The notes under the pieces are model-generated. The model worked only from the letters and a program-made list of their open reading frames with translations. It had not been told where the DNA came from and did not search any database. This document shows positions 20,552-30,470 of a stretch of 41,818 nt of DNA, one piece after another. The stretch lies in assembly GCA_020200095.1 (NCBI GenBank), contig JAIVJJ010000248.1, positions 1-41,818 on the forward strand. Reading direction: 5' to 3'. The stretch's first letter is position 1. The number at the start of each line of letters is the position of its first letter. The DNA comes from Acidobacteriota bacterium (GTDB lineage Bacteria; Acidobacteriota; Blastocatellia; Pyrinomonadales; Pyrinomonadaceae). The translations under genes and the position numbers were made by a program.

Positions 20552-23287
20552 TCATCTATTCACCCTACTGACGAGATCCTGAAACCGCGGATCGGGTCGA
20601 AGCCGCTTCAACTGCGGTTCTATCGCTATCCACCTCATCCACGAACACTTTTCCCTGTAACCACGCTCTAACCATGCGATAGCCCGGTCATTGTCGGTGA
20701 GCGCGACGTATACGCCGGCAATGAGGACAGGATTGACGTAGGTGTCAGCCGCCGATTTCAGCAGCTTGGTCAACAACGCCTCCGCCTCGCCGCGCTCACC
20801 GGCTGACGCATAGGTGTATGCCAGCACAGCCTGAAGCTCAAGCCAATCCGGCGACAGCCTTTGACCTTCGCGCAACGCGGCAACTGCTTCTGCATAGTTT
20901 CCCTTATCCGCATAGACCAAACCAAGAGTGAAGTAGCCAGCCGAGAATGATGGATCGAGCTTGATGGTCTTGTGTAACTGCTCGATTGCCGCGTCGTGTT
21001 GATTTGCCAGATAGTATGCCCAGCCGAGTTCGGAATTGTTGACAAGCGAGAGAGGCTCAAGCTCGACAGCGGTCTTCATTTCACGAATGGCTTCGGCTTC
21101 CCTTCCCGAAAACTGCAAGCAATGGCTGTAAAAATGACGCGCATTCCCGTATTTGGCATCTAAGCTGATAGCCTTGCGGTATTCCTCCTCTGCACCCGTA
21201 ATGTCCCATTCGTAGAACAGCTTGTATGACGCGAGCGAGGTGTGAGCCTCAGCCAGCGAATCGTCCAATGCAATTGCCTGTATCGCGGCGACCCGAGCCT
21301 GAGGCATGGTGTCGTGAGCGGAAGTGTAGTCAACGCCGAGATTAACGTAGGAATCTGCTAAACCGGAGTATGCCAGGGCGAAGGTCGGATCAATCTGTAT
21401 CGCGCGTTCGAAAAGCGGGATGCTTTTTTTCAGACTATCGAATGAAAACTTGTTCCACTCATACCGACCCTGGATATAAAGTTGGTAGGCTTCCGCATTC
21501 TTGGTAGATTTTTTTGCCAGTTTTTGTTCGTCAGCGCCCGTGAGCCTGATTTTCAGTTTGCTCAAAACATCCCGGGCAACCTCGCTTTGCAGGGAAACAA
21601 GGTCGGATTGTTTGCGATTGTAGGTTTCGCTCCAAATCACATCCTGAGTTTGGGTGTTGACCAATTCCAGACTCAATTTCAAGTCGTTTCCGCGCTGGAC
21701 GACTCTGCCTAACAAAACCGCCTGCACTTTCAATTCTTCGCCGATTTTCTGTGGTGAAATCTCCTTGCCTTTGTAATAAAAAACCGTGCTTCGCGCTTTA
21801 ACATTCAGGTTTGCAATCTGTGAAAGACTATTGATAAGCGTTTCGGTCATTCCGTCCGACAAGTATTCAACATCGGCGTCGCCGCTTTCGTTGACGAACG
21901 GCATCACCGCGATTGATTCGATTTGTTTGGTTGCGCTTTTAGCAAAGAAACTGAAATAAGCGATGGCTGAAACGATTGAAAGCAGTATGATTCCAGCCGC
22001 TGCCGTGACGAATTTATGACTCTTTACCTGAGTGACGGCGTATTCGAGGCTGGATGAATTCGTGATGTTTTGGGTCGTTTTCGCAGCTTCCGACTTTGTT
22101 TCCTCGATTGATTTCTCCGAATAGATTTGCGTCGCGTTTTCGGCAGCGATGTCGGTCGTTGCTTCTCGATTCGGTATGACCGAACGCTCAAGTTCGCCTT
22201 GAATGTCTAAGGTTCTTCTCAGGTTTTTCAAATCAATCAACAAATCCCGCGCCGTCTGATACCGCATCTCCTTTTCTTTGGTTAAGGCTTTGCGGACGAT
22301 GCGCTGCAATTCATCCGGCACGTTTTCGAGCAATAAAGGTTCTTTTTCCAGAATCGCCACGATTGTATGATTGATGGTTTCGCCCGTGAACGGCAGCTTT
22401 CCCGCCAGAATTTCATACAAGACTACGCCGAGACTCCAAATATCAGTTCGCGCATCGGTTTCTTTTCCTCTGGCTTGTTCCGGCGACATATAAGAAACCG
22501 TCCCCATCACCACGCCCGGATTCGTCTGCACAAAAGCCTTCGTTTCGCCTTCCAAAGAAACCTTTTCCGACTTTTTCTTCTCGGTTAATTTTGCCAAACC
22601 GAAATCAAGAACTTTTGCGTAACCGTCCTCGCGCAGCATAATATTTTCTGGCTTGATGTCGCGGTGAATAATTCCGGCTTGATGCGCAGCGGTGAGAGCT
22701 TCCGCCGTTTGCACGCCGATTTTAAGAATTTGATGAAGCGACATCGCCTCGTTCGCCGTCAGATGCTCGCGCAGGGTTTTGCCTTCGATGTATTCGGTTG
22801 CGATGTAATTTTTGCCTTCCGATTCGCCGATTTCATAAACGGTTAAAATATTCGGATGATTCAAAGCGGAAGCGGCTTTTGCCTCTTGAATGAAGCGGCG
22901 CAATTTGTCGGCATCTTGGCTAAACTCTTCGTTCAGAAATTTGATAGCAACTCGGCGGTCGAGTTTTGTGTCGTCAGCCAAATAAACCTCTCCCATTCCG
23001 CCAGCGCCGATTTGTTCGATAATTCTGTAATAACCGAAGTGTTTTCCGCCTTCGAGTTTTTTGTTGCCGCTTTCGATAATGTCCGCGATTTCGCCGACCG
23101 CCGGCTTTTGCAGAAAACTGTTCGCGCCGTCAAATGAAGAAAGCAGCGACCGGACTTCGCGGCGTAATTCTTCATCGCCGCTACAATTTTCGGCGAGAAA
23201 ACGCTCGCGCTCGACCGGCGCGCGCTGTAATGCAGCGTCGAAAATATCTTTGATTTGTTCCCATTTTTCGCGTTTCATTTCTGTCAA
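20552..23287 (-). CDS. Membrane Ser/Thr protein kinase with TolB/FlgO-like and TPR extracytoplasmic part
   Basis: A 911-residue PknB-type kinase. Residues 1-75 are the short helical region ([32 protein letters not shown]) that often precedes these kinases. The kinase domain (about 85-355) has the loop GAGGMGEVY, Lys116 in VAIKF, HRDIKPEN (208-215), DFG (228-230) and [12 protein letters not shown]. One membrane helix lies at about 425-447. Beyond it is the FlgO/TolB-like block IESIAVMPFVNESGDADVEY and LSDGMTETLINSLSQ, then TPR repeats to the end. The kinase faces the cytoplasm and the TPR tail the periplasm, which suggests signal transfer across the membrane. The frame opens at TTG 23287; an ATG at 23278 is possible, and GGAGG at 23290-23294 is compatible with either but fits neither perfectly. 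It follows the larger kinase by ten bases and is its paralogue. Confidence 0.88.
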   Translation of the reverse strand: MTEMKREKWEQIKDIFDAALQRAPVERERFLAENCSGDEELRREVRSLLSSFDGANSFLQKPAVGEIADIIESGNKKLEGGKHFGYYRIIEQIGAGGMGEVYLADDTKLDRRVAIKFLNEEFSQDADKLRRFIQEAKAASALNHPNILTVYEIGESEGKNYIATEYIEGKTLREHLTANEAMSLHQILKIGVQTAEALTAAHQAGIIHRDIKPENIMLREDGYAKVLDFGLAKLTEKKKSEKVSLEGETKAFVQTNPGVVMGTVSYMSPEQARGKETDARTDIWSLGVVLYEILAGKLPFTGETINHTIVAILEKEPLLLENVPDELQRIVRKALTKEKEMRYQTARDLLIDLKNLRRTLDIQGELERSVIPNREATTDIAAENATQIYSEKSIEETKSEAAKTTQNITNSSSLEYAVTQVKSHKFVTAAAGIILLSIVSAIAYFSFFAKSATKQIESIAVMPFVNESGDADVEYLSDGMTETLINSLSQIANLNVKARSTVFYYKGKEISPQKIGEELKVQAVLLGRVVQRGNDLKLSLELVNTQTQDVIWSETYNRKQSDLVSLQSEVARDVLSKLKIRLTGADEQKLAKKSTKNAEAYQLYIQGRYEWNKFSFDSLKKSIPLFERAIQIDPTFALAYSGLADSYVNLGVDYTSAHDTMPQARVAAIQAIALDDSLAEAHTSLASYKLFYEWDITGAEEEYRKAISLDAKYGNARHFYSHCLQFSGREAEAIREMKTAVELEPLSLVNNSELGWAYYLANQHDAAIEQLHKTIKLDPSFSAGYFTLGLVYADKGNYAEAVAALREGQRLSPDWLELQAVLAYTYASAGERGEAEALLTKLLKSAADTYVNPVLIAGVYVALTDNDRAIAWLERGYREKCSWMRWIAIEPQLKRLRPDPRFQDLVSRVNR

Positions 23288-23297
23288 AAGCCTCCGG

Positions 23298-26200
23298 TTA
23301 CGGAAAACCGACCCGTCTCAACAACTCCTCAAAACGCGGGTCTTCGCGCAACGGGTCGAGGCGCGGGTCAACTTTGATGTATATGATGCGGTAATTGCGT
23401 TTTTCGTAAGCATCATTCAGCGCGGCAATTGCCTTGTCTTTCTCGCCTAGCCCCACACTGTATATTGCCACAAGGTATGAGGAAACAGTTGCTGGTCTGT
23501 GTTCTCCGCTCATCATCCGCATAAAACCTTGCCAGCCCCCTCTAGCAAAACTCTCTCGCATCAACACGGCGTTTTGAGGTTGGTTGCGAAACTCTTCATA
23601 CTTAGCGAATAGCTCGACGCTCTCGGCATATCTACCCAATATATGATAAGCAAAGCCAAGCGCGTCGTGCGCGGGCGCAAAGTTGGCGTCCAGTTCGAGC
23701 GTCTTTTTGAATTGCGCCACGCTCTCCTCGTAACGTCGGGCGAAAAACAAACTCTCGGCATAATTTTTGTTTATAAGAAGTGATAGCGGTTCAATCTCCA
23801 ACGCGCGCCGAAATTGCGCAAAAGATTCATCGTGCCTGCCGAGACGAGTAAGCAGCAGACCATAAAGATAGGGGGACCTTGCGTAGTTTGGACTCAGTTC
23901 AATTGCGCGTTGGCACTCGCGTTCCGCCCCGGCGAAATCATAATCGTAAGTTGCAAAAATCCCACAGAGGGCAGCATGTGCCTCAGCCAAATCGTTATCA
24001 AGTGACAACGCTTTCAGCGCAGCTTCCTTCGCTTTCGGCTGCGCTTCATGAGGAGATGCTGCCTCGAAGGAAGAGAGACTGCTATAGCCGTCGGCAAGAC
24101 CGGCAAAACCGAGGGCATAGTTAGGGTCAACGGCGATAGCCTGCTGGTAAAATTCAATTGCCTTTCGTATGTCTTGCGGAGTTCCCTTGTTCGCATAGAA
24201 ACGCCCTTTCAAATAAAGCTGATAGGCTTCAGGATTTACGGTATAGTTCTTCGCTAACTTCTGCTCGTCCGCGCCCGACAACTTCACACGCAATTTGTTT
24301 GAAACGTCTCGCGCAATATCGCTCTGCAATGAAATCAAATCCGCCTGTTTGCGATTGTATTGCTCACTCCAGATGACATTTTCAGTTCGCGCGTCAACAA
24401 GTTCCAAATTCAAAATCAACTGCTCGCCGCGCTGAATGACGCGTCCGAGCAAAACGGCTTGCACGTTTAATTCATTGCCGACCGTTTGCGCGCTTGTGTC
24501 CTTGCCTTTGTATCGAAATACGGAATTGCGAGCCTTAACTGAAAGTTTGGGAAGCTGCGAAAGACTGGTGATGAGAGATTCGGTCATTCCGTCCGACAGA
24601 TACTCGACATCGGTGTTGCCGCTTTCGTTGACAAACGGTAAGACGGCGATTGACTCAATTTGTCTGCTCGGTGTGAAATAACGATAGGCGAATAATCCGC
24701 CAGTGAGGGTAACCAGAGTCAGCAAGAGAATCAGCAACCACTTTTGTTTGGTCTTCGGCTCATCTGACCGTGCTTGTTCATCGGTTTTGGCGACGCTTAA
24801 CGGAGTTTCTTTTGCATCCGTTGTGGTAGGAGAAATTATTGCCGTTTGCACTTTGCTCGTCTCTTTTGAAGATTCGTTTTGTAATTTTTTGCCGCTATCT
24901 GTTTCGGCTTTTCCATCTATTTCCGCCAATGCCAGTGCAATCACTTCGTCCAATTTCATCTTATGCCCTTGCTCGTAAAGATTTGTGAAATCGGCTTCGT
25001 CCATTTTGGTTTTAAGTTCAGCAAGGTAAGTGTCTCGGAAGCGGCGTTCGGCGGGTTCTATATTGTAATTAATTGATTCGCGCAAGTGTTCTGCCGCACC
25101 CGCAAGCCTTGCAGCCATTTCTGATTCGCCGCGCTGGACAGTGAGAGCCGCAAAGCCGTCTAGTATATAAGAGATGGCTATTTTGTTGCCTAGTATTTTG
25201 CCACCTAACTCTTGTGACATCGTTAAGGCTTCAGCCAAGTGTGAGTTTGCGGCAGTGTAATCGCCCAGACCGTATTCAGCTGCGGCTAAATTGGTAAGAA
25301 TGTTGCCTATGGCATATTTATTATCAAGTTGTCTGCAAATTGTTAAAGCTTCCTCATACAAGGGGCGCGCCCTCTCATCGTCACCTACCGTCCGCGCTAA
25401 ATCTCCAAGCATATTGAGCGAGCGGGCGATGCCGTATTTATCATTCGACTCGCCGGCGGCGGACAATGCTTCTTCACTAAATCTGCGTGCAGCGGTGTAG
25501 TCGCCTTGCTCAAGTGCCAGCCCCCCCAAGCCTCTACACGACAGGGAGATTTGCGGCAAATCATCTGCTGCTCGCCCTTGGGTCAAGCCTTCTTCATACA
25601 TCCTACGCGCCGTCCCGTAATCGCCTTGATACCGCGCCATATTGCCTGCCATGCTTAATATCTTCCAGCGTGCTGCTGTGGGGACCCCGTCGCCCAACTT
25701 CAATATCTCTTCCGACCATTTAAGACCTTCCGTCAAATATCCTTGAAAAACCCAAAAATATCGTATCGCCGCCGCCAAGCGCGCCGCCGTTCCCGCGTTG
25801 TATGCTAACGACCACCTTAGCGCCTCGCGCAGATTGTCGTGTTCCTCCTCCAGACAATTGAGCCACTTCGCCGGTTGCGCGCCTTGCAAATGCGGCTCGG
25901 CTTCTTCGGCTAACGCGAGAAAGTAAGCAGCGTGACTTTTACGCATCGCTTCCGCTTCGCCGTTCGCTTCTAAAGTTTCGAGTGCATATTCCCGCACGAC
26001 TTCCAGCATCCGAAAGCGCATTTCGCCGTCTGCTTGTTCTTTCGCAACAAACAGGCTTTTATCAACCAGCGAAGTGATAAGGTCTAAGACTTCGATTTGG
26101 TCTTCGCTCGATTCGTCATTTGTAATTTGTAATTCGTAATTGGCGCAAACCGCTTCCGCAGATTCAATCGTAAATCCGCCCGCGAAAACTGCTAAGCGGC

Positions 26201-28826
26201 GAAACAATCTCTTTTCATCTTCGCTTAAAAGTTCATAACTCCATTCGACCGCGCCGCGCATCGTCTGTTGTCGCGCAGGCAAATCTCTCGCGCCGCTGGT
26301 CAGCAGATGCAAGCGGTTTTCGAGTTTGGTGAGAATTGCCTGCGGGCTGAGAATCTTCACCCGCGCGGCAGCAAGCTCAATCGCTAATGGAAGACCGTCA
26401 AGCCGACGACAAATTTCCGTTACGCTTCGGGCATTTTCCTCCCTTAGAATAAAGTTCGGTTTCGAATTTCGCGCCCGTTCGACAAACAATTTGATCGCTT
26501 CGTAATTTGAGAGTTCATCGAGGGAAACTTGCGCAGTGTCATCCGGCAAAGCAAGCGGCGGAACGACAAACTCACGTTCCTTACTTAAATGTGAAAGAAC
26601 GCGACTCGTAATTAAAATTTTCAGATTGTCGACGGCAGAAAGCAGTTCTGCGATGTTTGGCGCGGCATTGATCACTTGCTCAAAGTTGTCAACGACAATC
26701 AGTATTTGTCTATGGCGCAAGTAATCTTTCAAAACTTCGAGAACTGGCTTTCCGCCCGCTTCCTTTACGCCGAGCGCCTGCGCGATGGTCGAAGCGACAA
26801 GTTCCACGTTTGTAATGGCGGCAAGCTCGACAAAAAACACGCCGTCTTTAAAATCGGTCAGCAAACTTTGCGCGACCGCCTGCGCTAGTCGAGTCTTGCC
26901 CGTGCCGCCGATTCCCGTCATCGTTACAAGCCGTACATCGCTTTGCAACAACAAGTCTTTAATTTCAGCGATTTCCTTTTCGCGCCCGATTAGCCGCGAA
27001 AGATTTCCGGTGAGATTGTTCGGCGCGAGTATTGAAATTTCTTCGGAGATTTTCGCTTTGAAAATTTGCGTCTTATCCTCAGTGTGTTTATTCGGCTGCG
27101 AGATTCGTTCGAGTTCAGCTTCAAACTCCATACGCTTTTGCAAATTTTTCAAATCCCTCAGCAAATCTTTCGTCGTTTGGTAACGCTCGTCACGTTCTTT
27201 CCGCAAACACCTGTCAACACAACGCCGCAACTTTTCCGGCGTTTTGGTTTCATCTAAAGGAGGAGACTCTTTGTGCAAAATCGAGCCGATTGTGTCCATC
27301 GCGTTCGCGCCTTCAAACGGCTGTTTGCCAGAAAGCATTTCATAGAGCATCACACCGAAACTAAAAATATCACTTCTCGCATCGACATCTTTCCCTCTGG
27401 CTTGTTCGGGCGACATATAGCCGACTGTTCCCATCACCATGCCGGGTGTTGTTTGAACAAGCGCCCGTGTTGCCGCTTCACTGTCTAATTCTGCTTCTTT
27501 CTTTTCGGTTAGTTTTGCTAAACCGAAATCAAGAACTTTCACAATTCCGTCGCGGCGAATCATTATGTTCTCCGGTTTGAGGTCGCGGTGAACTATCCCT
27601 GCCGCGTGTGCCGCAGAAAGAGCAAAGGCAGTTTGCTCGGCAATGTTAAGAGAAGCAATCAACGACAATTCGCCACCGTTGATTGCTTCTCTCAAAGTTT
27701 CGCCCTCGACCAATTCGGTGGCGAGAAAATGCACGTCCGCTTCAAAACCGAATTCGTAAACCGTGAGAATGTTCGGATGATTTAAGGCGGAAGCGGCGCG
27801 TGCTTCTTGTTCAAAACGACGCAGACGCTCTTTATCTTCGGCAATGTTTTCCGGCAAAACCTTGAGCGCGACCTTGCGATTCAAACGAACGTCTTCCGCC
27901 AGATAAACTTCGCCCATTCCGCCCGCTCCGATTTGTCTGATGATTTCGTAGTAAGATATGCGCTGACCTTCGACGCCATGATTATTTCCGCTGACAATTA
28001 CTTCCGCCACTTCGCCGACCGCCGGTTTTTTCAGAAAGCTGTTCGCGCCGTCGAATGACGAAAGCAACGACTGGACTTCGCGCCGCAAAACTTCGTCGCC
28101 TTGACAAGTTTCATCGAGAAATTGCTCGCGCTCGTCAGACGCGTGCCGCAAAGCCTCATCGAAAATTTCTTTGACTTGTTCCCATCTCTCGCGTTCCGCT
28201 TTTTTATAAGAATCTGCCGGAGAAATAATGAGAGATTGTTTCGAGGACAAACTGTGCTTAATGTCGTGTGCTTTGTCTAATTCTACCAGCGCGCGTTGTT
28301 TCTCCAGGCGTTCTCTATGAAACAGACGGGCGTTTTCTATTGCCGCAGCGATATGTCCCGCCAGCGCTTCAAGCAGTTGAATGCGTTCGGGTGAAAAGGC
28401 ATCGAACTCGTTGTGCTGGGTGCTGAAAACCCCGATTAGCCGCCCGCGAATTTTTAGGGGGATGTCCAGCTCTGAGCGCGTAAATTCTTCGCTGACCTGG
28501 TAGTAAGGGTCAATTGTCACGTCCGGCGCGTAATAAGTTTCGCCGGTTGCGGCGACATGCCCGACCATACCGTATTCGCCGATTTTGAAACGCTCGCCTT
28601 TCAGGTGGTAGTTTGTCGTCCAGCCGCGAACCGCTGCAATGACCAGTTCATTGGTCACATCGTCTTTAAGCAAAACGCCCGAGCGCGTGTAGCCAAACGT
28701 TTCCGCCACGTCGCCGACAATTTCTTCGAGCAAAACGTCGAGTTCCAAGATGGAGTTAATACGTTGAGCCACGCGCTGCAATAAAAAGAGTTCTTGTATC
28801 TGCTGGTTTTGCGCTTCTTGATTCAT
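23298..28826 (-). CDS. Giant fusion kinase: GAF - Ser/Thr kinase - STAND ATPase - TPR - membrane helix - TolB-like - TPR
   Basis: This 1842-residue protein joins several modules in one chain. Residues about 10-170 are a GAF sensor domain ([20 protein letters not shown]). About 210-280 repeat the helical lead-in of the next kinase. The kinase (about 292-560) has GAGGMGEVY, Lys322, HRDLKPEN (413-420) and DFG (433-435). About 605-960 form an NB-ARC/STAND ATPase with Walker A GIGGTGKT (638-645), Walker B ILIVVDNF (708-715), the [16 protein letters not shown] motif and a winged-helix region [15 protein letters not shown] repeats occupy about 985-1300. A membrane helix (about 1363-1382) precedes the FlgO/TolB-like block [19 protein letters not shown] and a second TPR set to the end. 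Kinase and ATPase would be cytoplasmic, the last 450 residues periplasmic. The sigma-factor gene lies 35 bases upstream. All catalytic residues look intact. The kinase probably phosphorylates the sigma factor or a regulator; this is inference from context. Confidence 0.88.
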   Translation of the reverse strand: MNQEAQNQQIQELFLLQRVAQRINSILELDVLLEEIVGDVAETFGYTRSGVLLKDDVTNELVIAAVRGWTTNYHLKGERFKIGEYGMVGHVAATGETYYAPDVTIDPYYQVSEEFTRSELDIPLKIRGRLIGVFSTQHNEFDAFSPERIQLLEALAGHIAAAIENARLFHRERLEKQRALVELDKAHDIKHSLSSKQSLIISPADSYKKAERERWEQVKEIFDEALRHASDEREQFLDETCQGDEVLRREVQSLLSSFDGANSFLKKPAVGEVAEVIVSGNNHGVEGQRISYYEIIRQIGAGGMGEVYLAEDVRLNRKVALKVLPENIAEDKERLRRFEQEARAASALNHPNILTVYEFGFEADVHFLATELVEGETLREAINGGELSLIASLNIAEQTAFALSAAHAAGIVHRDLKPENIMIRRDGIVKVLDFGLAKLTEKKEAELDSEAATRALVQTTPGMVMGTVGYMSPEQARGKDVDARSDIFSFGVMLYEMLSGKQPFEGANAMDTIGSILHKESPPLDETKTPEKLRRCVDRCLRKERDERYQTTKDLLRDLKNLQKRMEFEAELERISQPNKHTEDKTQIFKAKISEEISILAPNNLTGNLSRLIGREKEIAEIKDLLLQSDVRLVTMTGIGGTGKTRLAQAVAQSLLTDFKDGVFFVELAAITNVELVASTIAQALGVKEAGGKPVLEVLKDYLRHRQILIVVDNFEQVINAAPNIAELLSAVDNLKILITSRVLSHLSKEREFVVPPLALPDDTAQVSLDELSNYEAIKLFVERARNSKPNFILREENARSVTEICRRLDGLPLAIELAAARVKILSPQAILTKLENRLHLLTSGARDLPARQQTMRGAVEWSYELLSEDEKRLFRRLAVFAGGFTIESAEAVCANYELQITNDESSEDQIEVLDLITSLVDKSLFVAKEQADGEMRFRMLEVVREYALETLEANGEAEAMRKSHAAYFLALAEEAEPHLQGAQPAKWLNCLEEEHDNLREALRWSLAYNAGTAARLAAAIRYFWVFQGYLTEGLKWSEEILKLGDGVPTAARWKILSMAGNMARYQGDYGTARRMYEEGLTQGRAADDLPQISLSCRGLGGLALEQGDYTAARRFSEEALSAAGESNDKYGIARSLNMLGDLARTVGDDERARPLYEEALTICRQLDNKYAIGNILTNLAAAEYGLGDYTAANSHLAEALTMSQELGGKILGNKIAISYILDGFAALTVQRGESEMAARLAGAAEHLRESINYNIEPAERRFRDTYLAELKTKMDEADFTNLYEQGHKMKLDEVIALALAEIDGKAETDSGKKLQNESSKETSKVQTAIISPTTTDAKETPLSVAKTDEQARSDEPKTKQKWLLILLLTLVTLTGGLFAYRYFTPSRQIESIAVLPFVNESGNTDVEYLSDGMTESLITSLSQLPKLSVKARNSVFRYKGKDTSAQTVGNELNVQAVLLGRVIQRGEQLILNLELVDARTENVIWSEQYNRKQADLISLQSDIARDVSNKLRVKLSGADEQKLAKNYTVNPEAYQLYLKGRFYANKGTPQDIRKAIEFYQQAIAVDPNYALGFAGLADGYSSLSSFEAASPHEAQPKAKEAALKALSLDNDLAEAHAALCGIFATYDYDFAGAERECQRAIELSPNYARSPYLYGLLLTRLGRHDESFAQFRRALEIEPLSLLINKNYAESLFFARRYEESVAQFKKTLELDANFAPAHDALGFAYHILGRYAESVELFAKYEEFRNQPQNAVLMRESFARGGWQGFMRMMSGEHRPATVSSYLVAIYSVGLGEKDKAIAALNDAYEKRNYRIIYIKVDPRLDPLREDPRFEELLRRVGFP
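23300..23329. repeat. 30-bp direct repeat, copy 2
   Basis: Identical to 20382-20411. It lies in the last codons of the giant kinase gene (minus strand). Confidence 0.85.
26111..26142. repeat. Short AT-rich tandem repeat inside the giant kinase gene
   Basis: The block repeats units like attcgt, catttgt, aatttgt, aattcgt with small changes. On the minus strand it encodes [13 protein letters not shown] at about residues 895-907. Peptides of the NYELxITNDE type come from short intergenic repeats (aattacgaattac...) that occur in many bacterial genomes; here the repeat is in frame within the winged-helix part of the STAND module. The family link is from memory, the repetition itself is visible. 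Confidence 0.6.
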
Positions 28827-28861
28827 TGCAAATCAAAGGTTTGTGATTTTCTGCCGATTTG

Positions 28862-29437
28862 TTATCTGGTCAGTTCGCGGCGCAGCCAGGCGCGCGCCAC
28901 GTTCCATTCGCGGGCGGCGGTGGCGCGGGAAATGCGCAGCGCTTCCGCGGTTTCTTCCAAACTTAAATCGCTGAAATACTTGAGTTCGACGACGCGGGCT
29001 TGCTGCGGGTCAACCGCCGCGAGTTTCGTCAGCGCCTCGTCGAGCGCGATTAAATCAAACGCTTTTTCTTCCACCGCGACCGACACGGCTTCTTCAAGCG
29101 GCATTTGGACATCATTGCCGCCGCGTTTTTCCCGATGCTTTGTGCGGGCGTAGTCAACCAGAATGCGGCGCATCGCTTGCGCGGCGACGGCGAAAAAATG
29201 AGCGCGGTTTTGCCACCGCACATTTCGCTGGTCAACCAGTTTCAAATATGCCTCGTGGATAAGCGCGCTTGTTTGCAGCGTGTGGTCGCGTCGCTCTCGC
29301 CGCAGGTAACGCGACGCTTGCCGGTGCAGCTCCTCGTAAACCAGCGGCATCAACTCGTCTAGCGCCTCGGGCTTGCCGTCGCTCCACTCGTGCAGCATCC
29401 GCGTAATATTGCGCGTTTTGAGTTCGGGCTGATTCAT
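28862..29437 (-). CDS. ECF-type RNA polymerase sigma factor (TIGR02999-like)
   Basis: The 191-residue protein has region 2 with ALDELMPLVYEELHRQASRY and LIHEAYLKLVD, a linker rich in charged residues, and region 4 with VDPQQARVVELKYFSDLSLE and the recognition helix EETAEALRISRATAAREWNV. The long region 2 (HRQASRYLRRER, then DHTLQTSALIHEAY) is typical of the Sig-70_X6/TIGR02999 group that is abundant in Acidobacteriota and Planctomycetota. No anti-sigma factor is next to it; instead two kinase genes follow at 35 and about 5570 bases. ECF groups linked to Ser/Thr kinases are known to be activated by phosphorylation (for example EcfK/PknS of Xanthomonas). That this pair works the same way is inference. 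No strong ribosome site was seen. Confidence 0.9.
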   Translation of the reverse strand: MNQPELKTRNITRMLHEWSDGKPEALDELMPLVYEELHRQASRYLRRERRDHTLQTSALIHEAYLKLVDQRNVRWQNRAHFFAVAAQAMRRILVDYARTKHREKRGGNDVQMPLEEAVSVAVEEKAFDLIALDEALTKLAAVDPQQARVVELKYFSDLSLEETAEALRISRATAAREWNVARAWLRRELTR

Positions 29438-29623
29438 TTGCCAATCATTATAACTCCAAAAATCAGAGAATCAACAAGTTTATTTGCTGAAAACTCGCGC
29501 CGATTTTTTTTGAGACTATTTTCTTCCCAGTGTCGCGTAAATAAGTAAGAGCAGATTTTTTTGTCCGACGCGGTTTTTCCGTAACTCGCTTCGGGTAATC
29601 AAAACCGGCTTTGAACGAATCAG

Positions 29624-29655
29624 TAAGGAGAAAAATAAATAAGGAGCAAAATAAA
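29624..29655 (+). repeat. Tandem duplication of a ribosome-binding segment
   Basis: Two 16-base units, taaggagaaaaataaa and taaggagcaaaataaa, stand head to tail with one mismatch, directly ahead of the ATG at 29657. Each unit carries a Shine-Dalgarno-like AAGGAG. The second is spaced about ten bases from the ATG; the first would be too far. Confidence 0.75.
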
Positions 29656-29656
29656 T

Positions 29657-30193
29657 ATGAAAACCAAAGAAACAAAAATGAAAACCACAATTGATTTCAC
29701 GAGATTCGCAACCGTCGTATTTCTTACGTTGATGTGCGGGGCAATTTTTTTCGCAGCGGTTTCTTTCGTCAAAGCTAACCCGGATTCTTCGCTTTCCAAA
29801 GAAACAAAACAAGAGCTTGCCCGCGCTCGTCAGGCGACGGCTCGCTATCACAACATCAATAACGCCATTGCCGATGGCTACTTTGACATCAATGTGTTTT
29901 TTCCGAATATGGGCTATCACTATCTAAAACGCGATATTCTCGACGCCGAATTTGACCCGGCGAAACCCGAGCTTCTCGTTTATGCCGATTTCGGCAACGG
30001 GCATCCGCGTCTAGTCGCGCTCGAATACGCCGTGCCGCTAGCTTTGTCGCAAAATCCGCCCGAAGGGTTTACAGGCGATGATGACCATTGGCATCGCAAC
30101 GAAACATTTGGTTTATGGACGCTGCACGCTTGGATCTGGTATCCGAACCCGGACGGCATGTTTGCTGCCTATAATCCGCGCGTTCCTGAATAA
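29657..30193 (+). CDS. Secreted His/Trp-rich protein of unknown function
   Basis: The protein has 178 residues and a hydrophobic N-terminal segment FATVVFLTLMCGAIFFAAVS, cut probably after VKA. I do not know its function. The mature part has an ARQATARYHNINNAIADGY helix, NMGYHYLKRDILDAEFDP, KPELLVYADFGNGHPRLVAL, and a C-terminal FTGDDDHWHRN ... LHAWIWYPNPDGMF. The His residues in GYHY, DHWH and LHAW, with Asp and Glu nearby, could bind a metal or haem; this is a guess. The same layout of a signal peptide, an AxxGY helix, an HY motif and a closing W-x-NPxGxF is recurrent in bacterial exported proteins that I recall only as hypothetical. It diverges from the sigma-factor gene. The ATG follows a duplicated AAGGAG. 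Confidence 0.75.
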   Translation: MKTKETKMKTTIDFTRFATVVFLTLMCGAIFFAAVSFVKANPDSSLSKETKQELARARQATARYHNINNAIADGYFDINVFFPNMGYHYLKRDILDAEFDPAKPELLVYADFGNGHPRLVALEYAVPLALSQNPPEGFTGDDDHWHRNETFGLWTLHAWIWYPNPDGMFAAYNPRVPE

Positions 30194-30470
30194 ATTAATT
30201 TTTTGCAAATCTGTCAGCAGCAAAATTCACAAGTAATCGAGAGTCTGGCAAGCGCAAAGGCTGAGCCGATTTTAATAATAGAAAATTAATTTACGCTCCC
30301 AAAATGACGCCCGACTATCGCCGGATTGATCGCTTAAGCTGCCGGAAAACGGCGGTTAAAAAAGGTAAAGGAAATTAAAACAAAATTGATTTTAGATTTT
30401 TTATTCTGATTCCCCTGTTTCTACAAGTTAGAAAGTAAAAATAAATAAAAGGAGATTAAAAAGAAAAGAG

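Noticed and set aside
30194-30470. Possible small genes, for example an ATG frame of 24 codons near 30309
   Set aside because: No ribosome site, no recognisable motif; I see only an AT-rich spacer with the upstream region of the PD40 gene.
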